Assembly (NCBI RefSeq): GCF_001625215.2
Contig: NC_030387.2
Location: 34,743,606 to 34,807,605, forward strand
Direction: 5' to 3'
Origin: Daucus carota subsp. sativus
Taxonomy: Eukaryota; Streptophyta; Magnoliopsida; Apiales; Apiaceae
DNA length: 64,000 bases
The translations under genes were made by a program, and so were the position numbers. Positions 47,397 through 58,844 of the stretch are shown here, in pieces. Under the pieces are notes generated by a model that saw only the letters and a program-made list of their open reading frames with translations, was not told where the DNA came from and did no database searches. How positions within the stretch are numbered: the stretch's first letter is position 1; each line of letters begins with the position of its first letter.

Positions 47397-50234
47397 TCAA
47401 TATATATATATAAAGGAGGATGCGGGCGTCTCTAGAATTGCTCGATTTGATTTTTCTTAAATTTCGGATAAAAAATATAATTATAATTCAAAAAATCACG
47501 TTCAAGAATTCTAAAAGTAATACAATTCTTTTCTTATTAAATTCTAAAGATGATACAATTCGGGCGTCTCTAAAATTGTTCGATTGAGTCTTCTAATTTT
47601 TTTTAGATTTCGGATAGAACTATAATTATAATTCAAAAAATCAGGTTCAAAAATTCTAAAAGTAATATAATTCTTTTTTTATTGAATTCTAATGATTTTA
47701 CAATTCTTTTCTTATTTAGTTTTTCTTATTAAATTCTAAAAATGATACAATTCTTTTCTTATTTAGCAATCCTAAAATAAGTAGGATTATATTTAATATA
47801 ATTCTTTTCTTATTGAATTCTAATGATTTTACAATTCTTTTCTTATTTAGTTTTTCTTATTAAATTCTAAAAATAATACAATTCTTTTCTTATTTAGTAA
47901 TCCTAAAAGAAATAGGATTATATTTATTCAAACTACCAATAATAGATAAACTACTGTTTATATTTAATATTTGTAAGATAATATGTACAATTTTTATTTT
48001 CGATAAGATATATAGAAGATGTAGTTGAATTTTATATTATAAAATTCTATTTTCGATAAGATATATAGAAGAATAATCTAATACTATGTCCGTAATCACA
48101 TGTGTGTTCGATTCAGTCTTATAATTTTCTTAAATTTCGGGTTGAAAATAAAATTATAATTTAAAAACTAGGTTCAAGTATTGTATAGATAAAAGGATTG
48201 CAAAAATAGTACAATTCTTTTACTTATTTAGTAATAATAAAAGAATAGGATTCTATTTATTCAAAATAACAATTATTGAAAAAATATAATTATAAAATAC
48301 AATTCTTATTTACAAAAGTTATAAAATTTATAATTATATTTTATTAATTTTTTTCAAATTATATATCTAAAAAATAAAAACCAGCATCTTCCAGAATCTC
48401 AAATGATCTAAACAGGTTCGTAGCCGCTAAACTCACGTCTTCCATAATGGTCAATAAGATAGCATCTCTATCATGAAAACATCTTTGAGATCTTCACAAC
48501 CTCATTCAATGCATGGACTTGCAATTATTTTCGATAATAGTTGGATTCAATCTTATATTTTTCTTGAATTTTGAATAGAAAATAAAATTGTAATTCAAAA
48601 AATCAAATTCACGGATCTTAAAGGTAATACAATTCTTTTTTTTTTATTGGATTCTAAAAATAATAAAATTCTTTTCTTATAATTTTTTTAAATTTCGGAT
48701 TGAAGATATAATTATAATTTAAAAAATCAGGTTCATGATTCCAAAAGTTAATACAATTCTTTTCATTTTGGATTCTAAAGGTAATACAATTCTTTTCTTA
48801 TTTATGAATCCCAAAAGGAATAGGATTGTATTTATTTAAACTGACAATCATAGATCAAATACAATTTATATTTAAGATTTGTAAGGTAATACGTACAAGT
48901 TTTATTTTCGATTTACTCTTATAATTTTTTTAAATTTGGAGTATAAAATAAAAGATTGTAAATATTATAGTCATTAAAAAAACTAATAGCAAAAAAATTA
49001 GAACCATACAAGAATAATAATTTTTAACTAATAATAGGAATCATAGAATAAAAATAATTAATAAAATAAAATAGGATATATAAATAGGAATCATATATTG
49101 ATTTTATGATAATATAAATGATTCCTTATTAGTATTGTGTTTGACGGGCACGGGAGGCGACCCAAACCAATTTTTATCTAAATACTAATAATTTTTCTAT
49201 TAGTATTATGTTTTACGAGAAAGTGGCTAAAATAATTTTTTTATCTATGTTATAATATATATTTTTTACTAAAACGGGACCACGGTTCAAAATAATTTTT
49301 ATCCAATCATAATTTTTAATTTTATCATTATTAGAATAATTTTTATATTTATTTAAACTAACAATCATTGATAAAATACAATTTATATTTAAGATTGGTA
49401 AGGTAATACGTACAATTTTTATTTTCGATTTAGTCTTATAATTTTCTTAAATTTCGAATAGAAAATAAAGGATCGTAAAGATAATAATCATTAAAAAAAA
49501 CTAATTGCAAAAAAATTAGAACCATAAAAGAATAATAACTTTTAACTAATAAATAGGAATCATAAAATAAAAATGATTAATAAAATAAGATATATAAAAT
49601 AGGAATCATATATTGATTTTATGATACTGCAAATGATTCTTGATTAGTATTGTGTTTGACGGGCAGGGGAGGCGGCCCAAACTAATTTTTATATAAATAA
49701 TAATATTTTTCTATTAGTATTATGTTTCACGGTAAAGTGGCTAAAATAATTTTTTCCTATGTTATAATATATTTTTTTTGTTAAAACGGGACCACGGTTC
49801 AAAATATTTTTATCCAATTATAATCTTTAATTTTATCATAATTAGAATATTTTTTATTAATATTGTGTTTGACCTTAAGGAGAGACTCAAGCTAATATTT
49901 AAATTATGATATTTTGTTATTAGTATTGTATTTGACAAGAGAGCGGATCAAACTAATTTTGATCTAAATTATAGTGTAATATTTAATTTTATCGTATAAA
50001 TAATAATTATGGATTAATATTGTGTTTGACGGGAGGGCGACTCGAACTAATTTTATTATTAGTATTGTGTTTGACAGGATGACCATTTAAACAACTTTTT
50101 ATACTAATTATAATATTTTTTTTATTAGTGATATATTTAACCAGAAGATGACTCAAAATAATATTTTTGCTATTATAATATTAATTCGTATCAAAATTTA
50201 TAACGCCGCCGCGAAGCGCGGGTTTATTCACTAG
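47397..50234 (+). mobile_element. Non-autonomous Helitron, 2.8 kb
   Basis: The 3' end has a perfect hairpin CCGCG-AAG-CGCGG (50209-50221), then TTTATTCA and CTAG|T, which is the canonical plant Helitron terminus. The best 5' end is TCAATATATATA (47397) preceded by A and followed by AAAGGAGGATGCGGGCGTC, consistent with TC starts and an A|T target. The interior is AT-rich with many copies of ATTCTTTTCTTATTTAG and no Rep or helicase ORF. The 3' end is firm; the exact 5' base is less so. Confidence 0.75.
49110..49800. repeat. Tandem repeat inside the Helitron
   Basis: A segment containing GTGTTTGACGGGCA, GGGAGGCG and AAAACGGGACCACGGTTCAA recurs at about 510-bp spacing (49138 and 49648; 49272 and 49784). 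Further single copies of TATTGTGTTTGAC follow up to 50080, so the right part of the element grew by repeated duplication. Confidence 0.75.
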
Positions 50235-50565
50235 TATAATCATAAATGAAAACCAAGAGAGATATCTCTCATACTTGTTTCCCTTCCAATCCTATCTAGA
50301 AATTTTGCTATCATTTTATTTTTATTTGACACATTCGCTACAAACTTCATTATATCTATATTCACCACTTCATTCTAATTTTATTTATTAAAAAAACATT
50401 GATTCTACTTTTTAAAGTTAAACGCAAATTGATACTTCACTAAAATGTCATTAGAAAACGTTTAAAATTCAATTAAACTACTTAAATATAATCACGCCTC
50501 TTAATCACACAACAAACGCCTTTCGAATACTCCGGTACACTAGGGCAAGCCCGGGGTTCTCCTCA

Positions 50566-53500
50566 ATGACCACCGACTCCACTCCTCCTCCACCACTCAC
50601 CTCCGACGACCACCCATCAACCACCACAAGCAATCCACGGCCGCCGGATTACGCAACCTCAATCTCTAATCTCCGTAGCTTCGCCACCGCTCTCTCAACA
50701 TTCCAACGCCGCTACGATGAGCTACAACAGCACCTCGATTTTATCCAAACAACTATCCATTCCCAAATACCCGACCCGTCTATCATCCCTCCCTTTATTC
50801 CACCTACTCCACCTTCTCCTATTGCAATAAACCTGGATAAAAACCCTAAATTGTTAAGTAATTCTGACGTGGAACCTAAGATTAAAATTGAAGCTGATAT
50901 CCGGGTGGCAACTACAATTCCCGATAAAAAGCAAGCAGTAGTTGAAGTTTCCGAATCGAAGCCCGAGATTAAATTGCCTGATTCTGGTTTAGAACATAAG
51001 AGTGATGATAAAGCTACTGATTGCGGAGAGAAAAGTGATGTCGGTGTTATAATGGATGATACTCAATCGGAGCTTTTGAGATTATGTTCGAAAACAATGT
51101 GTGGCAGGAGTCTTCGGAGGTACATTGTGACACACATTTCGGACGGTGATAGACTTAGGGAGGAGGTTCCGAAAGCATTGAAATGTGCAGCTAATCCGGC
51201 CAAGTTGGTGTTGGAATGTGTTGGAAAGTTTTATCTGCAAGGTAGTAGGGCATTTAATAAGAGTTCTCTGATGTTAGCAGGTAGAGATGCTTCAATTATT
51301 ACATTGGAGTGTTTTTTGCTGATGGAAAGGGATGGAGTAGTGATTGACAATGGGGTGAAGGAAGAAGCACATAATGCGGCTGTAGCGTGGAGGAAAAGGC
51401 TACGGGGGGAGGGGGGATTGTATAAGGCGTGCGAGGCTGATGCTAGGGGTTTGCTTTTTTTGATTGGTGGTTATGGGATTCCAAAATCATTTGAAGTTGA
51501 AGATATTAAAGATTTGACTAGGGCATGTAAATTACAGGATATTTCTGGGGCTCTTCGTCGTTCCCGCTATCTGCTTGCGAGGATTCCAGGTATCCTTTTT
51601 TTGATAACCTTATTTCAATTAGTTTTGCTTTTACATATATTATGGATATTCAAAGTAATGGACTTACTTTTATTTTACACAATGTACATGTTAAAATATA
51701 TGAATCAGTAATGATTAATGATTGCTTTAAAGTTGTCAAAATTTGGGGCAGCAGCTCATTAGCTTAGTCTCATTCTCATATCATTTACTTGTCAAATTAA
51801 TTTATTGTGGCAATTTTCCATTGAGAGATTTAAGGGTCTTGTAAGGAGATATGAGAGATACATAGTCATAGATTAGAGGGGATCAGATGGTTTAGAGGGT
51901 TGATTATCAGTTTTGGGAAGTAGGTTACTGTTGATTCTTAAAAGGACCACTCAGTGACTCGAAATATTGTTATGTTAAATTTGTGATGTTGCAACCCAAG
52001 AAGGGCAGACATGACATGTTAATACAATTTTCTCATTGCTCCATCCTTTTCTTTCTAAATCATATCTGCTGTTAGCCAACAAAAATTCCCCACTCAACTC
52101 CCATGAAATCTTCTCATACCTTTGTCATCTCCGACTTTAATATATTCACATAGTAAATCAACACAATACTCCACTTACAACAATGAAGCGCATCAAAGCC
52201 AATTAGCATGCAACAAATTGTTTTTACATTTACAAACCTCTTGTTTCCATCAAACTAGAGTTCCTACTTGCCTGTAATTATCCATAGATGTTGCTGTTAT
52301 AATTCGGCCAATGACCTACAATCTGTTGTATTTTACGTGAAATTAACACAGAATTATATTTATTAATAATTATGATTTATAAACAACAGATGCAACTTCT
52401 CTTTGTAAGACTTCTTGGGGATACAAGATGTTTTCATCTACTTGCGAAGGATTAATGAAATTTTTAATTTTCAAAACTTCTAAACAAATGGGAATAACGC
52501 CCATCATTACAAAATAAGCAATGATAGAGAATTAACTTGAATCTTGAAACATGAGTATTTGATGAAATAGTACATGGTTACAAGTAAATGAAGCATCAAT
52601 TGGACACCATCATCTCTATTTGTTAGTGCTTATTACCCGTATCATTGAGGGTAGGTTGAGCATATTGCTCTTAATGGACTCAAAGGGGCTATTAGCTATG
52701 GGAGCACTAAAAGTTCACCTATATGAATTTTAAAGGTGTTGGGGTTGTAGCCTTACATGCGTTAGGGTCTTAACTTTAGATATTTGATGACATTGTATTT
52801 GGACACAAGGCCAATCCACGTGAGCATTTAGAAGGTGATCCCTGGATTTCTTTGGCTCAATTGGGTGTATATTTTTCCAAAAAACTATATCTAAAATTGG
52901 TTTGATGATGCATCAACCATTATTTTTGCAAGACGTCTTTAGGACAAACGATATATTGAGTACAAGACACCACATCTTGTTCATGTTTTTGGTGTGCAAC
53001 CTTTAATATGAACACACAATCATGAGAGCCAGTTTTCTAAAAGAGACAAGTCAGTGACAAAACTTGATTTACGTAATTTGCAGATGAGTAATCATCATCA
53101 CAAATAAGGCTATATAGATTAAAAAAGATCTATGCTTTAGAATGTTGGTGCAAACAAATATAATGCTCATCTTTATTGTGTCATTACAGCATTTTGATTG
53201 CTCTGTTGCACAGATGGTTTAACAAGAGATTTGGTTTTCAGATCTCTACAGGGACGAGGATTAAGCCCAGTATCATAGAACAACAAATGATAGGAAATAA
53301 GTTTATCTGTTGAATGTTGTTACAGTAGAGTACAAGTTAAATGAATAAAGTTACATTGCTGGAAGCAGTTGAAGCATATATTTGGTACGATCATCTCTAT
53401 TTGTTAGTGCTTGTTACTCATAGTGTTGAGGGTAGGTTGAGTATATTGTTCTTAATGGCACTAAAAGTTCATTAAATATGAATTTCTAAGTTGGTGATGC

Positions 53501-56500
53501 CGCCTTATATGAGATAAGGGCTTAAATCTAGATATATCATGAAAAGAGGATATGGACACAAAGCTAATCCACGTGTCTGACATTTATAATGTACTATAAC
53601 TTTATTGGTTTATTTGTGTGTAGTTTTCGGATATGTTATATTTAATAATGGTTCAAGGATATGTCAACCATTATTCCTTGTTTAATCTTGAGATCTGTAC
53701 ATGGGTTTTGGTTCAGATCATGAGACACTAATACTGATGCACAAAGACCTTGCGTCCTTGCCTTCAAATTGAGTTACGTATATCTTAACGAATAATACTC
53801 GGTGGCTTTTCATTTGAAAATGGTGGTAATATGTTGGAATATTGCCAATTAAATTATATGAACACGCATCTATTTGATTATGAATAGTATGGTTGTAGAA
53901 ATCGGAAATTGGAACTAATCAGTTGACCTACCGATTCAGGATTTATCAGGGATTTATTGGAGATTTTTTCGATAAATCGGGGATTTTTAGTCAAATCTGA
54001 GTGTAATCGGTAAATTGGTAAAATATTATTAAGGATCAATCGAGGATTTGTCAGGGAATTTTCAATAAATAGGGGACTTTTAGAAAACTGATGAATATAT
54101 ATAACTTATAGTCATAAGACATCCAGGGAAGAAGTCCCCCAAGACGTGTTTAGGGCACAAGCCTTCTTGGCGTTACGAGATATCTTGATTTTAAGATATT
54201 TTTCCTGTTTTGCTGGAGGCATCATGTTTTAATGTTTTTGGGGTGCAAACTTTTCATGAACAGACAGCCTAAGAGTTAAAAGAGTCAAATTAAGTAGAAA
54301 ACTTGATGTATGTATATATACCGAGAAGGCTATATAGAGCAAGGAATATACATGGTCAGAATGTTGGTACAAAGTACAAACTAGTTTTATGCTCGGCTTC
54401 ATTAATGTGGGTCAGATCAACTGTGAACTGTAGTTTTATTCTTTTAAAATTCAGACATGTACAAATTTTGTAAATATTTCAATAAATATATGTGAACCGT
54501 TCTATTATGATTTATGAACTGTAGCAACTTTTGGTCATTACATCTCGGGGGCAAAAGACGCCTTTAAGTAGACTTTAAAAAAACCTTTTCTTGAAGGCAT
54601 TATATTAATATTTTGCTGAACTTGATACATCTATTCAGTAGATATATAATCATTATCACAAAAAAGGCTATATATATAAATTAAGGAATATTTATGGTCA
54701 AAATGTTGTTTTATACAAACCTGATACTTGGCTTAATTGTACCAGGATGGAGGGGGCTTAGGAGTGTGGGTGCGGTCAAGTAAACTTTAAAATTAGCTAA
54801 TCTGATTGTGTAAGAATTTAGACATATATAGTATATACAAACCAAGAGAACTATTAAATTGTTAAATAGATTTAATTTCTGGTTATAAGACGTCTGTGGA
54901 GCACCAAACTTCTTTGGGACATAAAGATGTCTTGGGATCAAAAGACATCTCAGTTGAATAAAAAAAAAAACTGGTCACGACTTAGGCCTAGGATAAAGTA
55001 TTATTTCCACCAAATACATTAAATAATAACGATATTTCGTTAAAAAATTTAAAAAGCATCTAAATAAAATAATGTTTACTGAATTCCATAATATATTTTT
55101 TTATAATAGAATACTTGTTTATATTGAAAAATGGGGAAACTATTCTCACTTGGTTTTTCCCCACCAGATTCAGAATAATCCTTATCCATAACTTATCGTA
55201 GAGCACATACAAGTCCTATGTCCAGGTATATTTCACTTGTGTTGTAGCAAGTAGTTGTTTAGAGTGCTTATTGCTTGAAATGCTTTTTTGATGTCACAAT
55301 TGGGAAAACATTCCGGTTTAACACTGTTTTTATCATTTTTATTGTTGGTTACTAACCAATTTGCATAATTTTTTTGGGAATAGTTGAAGAAATAGTTTAA
55401 GAGATGTGTACAGAGCACTTGAACCTTTAAAGTTTGCTCACAGGATATAAGTTTATTATTGTAGCACAAATGATTTCAGTTTACTCAAATATTCTTTTAA
55501 CTTTATATCGTGCTATGAATTATATTTATATTTAAAAGAATAAAATTGTAATTTTTACATCAAGAAAGGAATGATCTATTCATCTCTCAATGAATGAATA
55601 TATGTTTTTGGTCTCTGGGGTATTACATTATGGAGGTTTGACTATAGTCCATTGATTCTAACTGCGTGTTTTGAGAGATGAAGTAGAAGGAAAATAGAGA
55701 ATACAAATAACTTATTTGAATTGAGTGACTAACAATCTATTATTCTACACAATTATAGTCTATTCTCATCTTTACTCACAATACTGCTCGAGATGCACCA
55801 AACTGTCTCATAGTCGGACTTCACCACGTTTTCTTTAGAAGGTGCTCCAATTTAGAATTTTTGTCGAAACATAACCTATAAAGGCTCGCTTAAGTAATAA
55901 TAAACCCACCCTTGGGATCACTTTGAAGTATTTTCTGAAGTAAATGCAGCTAAATTTTGTTCAAATACTGGCATTCTAGTTCTTTCGATGCCTTCAGATT
56001 TGGAATGTAGGAAGTTAGGATGTGCCGTGCTATCACTTGAAAGGTCTATATTTTGTATTTCGTAGGGCCAGTTTGTCCCAACACGTTATATAGGTCCTGA
56101 GATCGAGACCAATTTCAATTAACAAGTACCATAAGAATTAGAGGTCAATTTCAAATGTTTCCATATGGAAACCTGCTCTTTTTGGCTGGGTAGTCTTGTC
56201 CCCCTCATCATCTTGCAGGATTATATAAAATTCACTGGAAAGTCTTCTATCATCTTCACTTCCAAATATTAAATCGACCCAATTTAATGTCTATCGTGTG
56301 TATTGAAATTATTGGCATTTATGTTTCAGGTAAATTAAAAAAAGACAGAAATTGCATTTTAGCTGTGCAGTGCTTGTAGCATATTTGTATTTTTTGTTCT
56401 TTCAGCTCCTTCCTGGTCTTCTGTTGTACTGCTAAATGTCATGTCTTGACTTCCTTTTCCACAGAATTAATCGAGCAGATGCTGAAGTATAAAAGGGAAG

Positions 56501-57613
56501 TTGAAGCTCTTAATATCGTTTATACTTTCGATGTTAAGGACAAATATCCTCCTCAGACAATTTTAAAATCATTTCTGAGCAAGTCTGATGAAATTCTGAA
56601 GCGAAAAAGAACAGAAGCTGCGGATTTATCTACTTTGGTGGTATGATATCATCTAGCACTTTGTATGTTGAATCTTCTTGGATCTTTTGTTTCTTTCATT
56701 GGTTTATTAATTCTGTGAATTTTTGCAGATTAAAGACAAAAAGCATTTAGATGATCTTAAATCGTTACTAAGATGCTGGAAAAATCACAAGATTGATCCC
56801 TCAAAGACATTTCCAGACCTGGATATCAATGAAAAGATATCAAGCTTGGAAAGAGAAATTACCGTACTTGATAAGAAAGTAAGAGAGGATGTTGCTAATA
56901 AAAAAAAGGAGAAAGAGGTTGAGTCTTCCAAAAGGTCAAAAACCCAGGATGCAAAACGTCCGCGCTTTCCTGGTCATGACCTACCACTGCAAGGAGCAGT
57001 TGGACAGTCTGATGATAACAACTCCGTTGACAAATTGACACAGATGAACTATAATGGAGGATTACCTGAACACTATGGTTATAGTGCTTCGCCGTCTCAA
57101 CGGCATGAATCTGGTGTAAGGGATATTCATGCAACAAGAATGTTGCATGAATATTCTGATGTTACAATGGTTCAACCGCGAACAGATCGAGTAGGCTTGT
57201 TGCATGAATATGCTGCTTCCACGAGGTTTGGTAGTGGGGGCGGGGTGGTTGCAGCTGATGAGACTGAAGGGGGTTATATTTCCAGGGTTCCATATGCTAC
57301 TTCTCATCTGGGTATGCATAGCAACGTAAATCCATATACTGGGCAGCTGTTTGGAAGGCATATGGATGCACTGTCCAATGACAGGTATGCCAGTCAAACT
57401 TATGCCGGAAAACCTTTGTATAGTGGGTATAATGACCTTCACAGGCCATCACCAGCGTTGGAAGGATTTGCAGGTCTACCAAGTTACCCAAAAGCTGGCA
57501 GTTCCATTCGTAGCTCTGGCTCTGACCTCTACCACTTTGCTGATTCTGTGCTGGAAAGTGAGCTGAAACAGAAGAGTGGTGCTCCTTCAGGTGCACAATT
57601 GCGCCGTGGCTAG
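50566..57613 (+). CDS. FRI: FRIGIDA-family flowering regulator
   Basis: Three exons, 50566-51589, 56465-56640 and 56729-57613, giving 694 residues; phases close. FRIGIDA is a nuclear scaffold that recruits transcription and chromatin factors to raise FLC expression; outside Brassicaceae the target is less certain. A Pro-rich N-terminus is followed by a coiled-coil-like LRSFATALSTFQRRYDELQQ (about residue 36). The FRIGIDA domain runs from SELLRLCSKTMCGRSLRRYI to LDKKVRED, including AKLVLECVGKFYLQGSRAF, AVAWRKRLRGEGGLYKACEA, ARGLLFLIGGYGIP and VEALNIVYTFDVKDKYPP. The C-terminus is Tyr/Gly/Ser-rich and ends SGAQLRRG. The N-terminal block resembles FRI itself more than FRL3 or FRL4, so I call the FRI group. 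Intron 1 is 4.9 kb and contains a degenerate internal duplication. Confidence 0.9.
52575..53600. repeat. Degenerate direct repeat in FRI intron 1
   Basis: About 260 bp at 52575-52830 recurs at 53340-53585. Shared blocks are ATCATCTCTATTTGTTAGTG, GAGGGTAGGTTGAG, CACTAAAAGTTCA and GGACACAA(G/A)GC(C/T)AATCCACGTG. The copies are roughly 75-80% alike and the second is shorter. The origin is unknown. Confidence 0.75.
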
Positions 57614-57990
57614 CCTTCTGATTATAATTATTCATACTTGTAATAGTCATGTACTGATAACAGGAAGTTTTGATTTGTAGCTTTGGGTGGAGGACAGTAG
57701 GGAACTTCTGATGTGTAAACCAATGTCAAAGAAATAGATTTTTTCTTTTTTATAATAATTAGAAGATGGGCAATGATACATTCAGTTTCCCTCTTTTAAA
57801 AAAAAAAAATGTATAGGTAACTGTTAGTAAATTGTGATGAAGCAGATTTGCAGTGCCAGTAAACTGTTGGCAGAAATGAGGCAGAGCAGATCACATTAAT
57901 CTGGGAAGTTACTTGTTCAGACACCGAGATTACAGTATGTAGAAAGATTATGACGTTTGGTTCAATATTATCTGTTCCATTCTCGTCAAG

Positions 57991-58036
57991 ATTCAGCTTC
58001 ATAGTTTTTTTTTGCTAGGTATTCAGCTTAATAGTT
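57991..58036 (-). mobile_element. Micro-insertion: T-run with 16-bp flanking repeats
   Basis: ATTCAGCTTCATAGTT (57991-58006) and ATTCAGCTTAATAGTT (58021-58036), one mismatch, flank the 14-nt insert TTTTTTTGCTAGGT. Confidence 0.65.
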
Positions 58037-58097
58037 GAGTTGCGCATGATCTTTTTTTTTTTTTTTTTTTTTTGTCACAGAGTTACACATGATCTTT
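58037..58097 (-). mobile_element. Micro-insertion: long T-run with 18-bp flanking repeats
   Basis: GAGTTGCGCATGATCTTT (58037-58054) and GAGTTACACATGATCTTT (58080-58097), two mismatches, flank an insert of 19 T plus GTCACA. It abuts the preceding micro-insertion exactly. Confidence 0.65.
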
Positions 58098-58844
58098 AAT
58101 TAACTAAAAAAAACGTTACATTTTTAAAATATTGACTGGGTACCAAACAAGAAGACTCCAGGGATTGACGAACAATTGAGAAACTAATCCGCCGCTAGCA
58201 AAGTCACTGTCATGGTTCATCATTTTCGTATTTCAAATTTACATTTGGCCGGAAGAAGAATTATGAAGAAAAACAGTACTGGCTAATCTACACAATTTTG
58301 TGCACACATGAGGCTTATCTAATACCTCCTATAATTTTATTTTTTTACTTTTATTTTAACCATTTTAAATTTTATATAATTACAGAATATCTTCAAATAT
58401 TTTAAAAATATATCAATATTTTCTGAAAATTCATTTGATACTCCCCAAAAATACCATACTAATCCGTCCCGGTGCGCACAACATCTTTTTTGAAAATGTT
58501 TAATCTTTTTTGTGAATGATAAAATATGAATGTGGAGTTTTTGGCTGTGAAACAGAGTAAGCTATTGAGCATTCTATTTATAACATGAACTCTTAAAATG
58601 AGAAATATATACACTTTGACCACTTTATAGTTACAAAAATATTGGATCCCAAACAATACAAGTATACAACTATTTAATCCGCCACCTTTAAAATGTTGGA
58701 GCTCAATTTCTTTGCATATCTCTCCAGAGTCCAGGACAAGAGCCCAATGGTACACTTCTAAAATCAAGATATGATACTGGTGGAATATGGACATTAGCAA
58801 GACATCATCTGACAGTTTTAATCCTTTCAAATTCTCTGGCGTTC

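Larger units (their letters stand above)
57614..58844. other. Convergent intergenic region
   Basis: 3' flanks of the convergent FRI-like and TDP1-like genes. It holds the two neighbouring T-run micro-insertions and otherwise AT-rich sequence without a gene. Confidence 0.6.
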
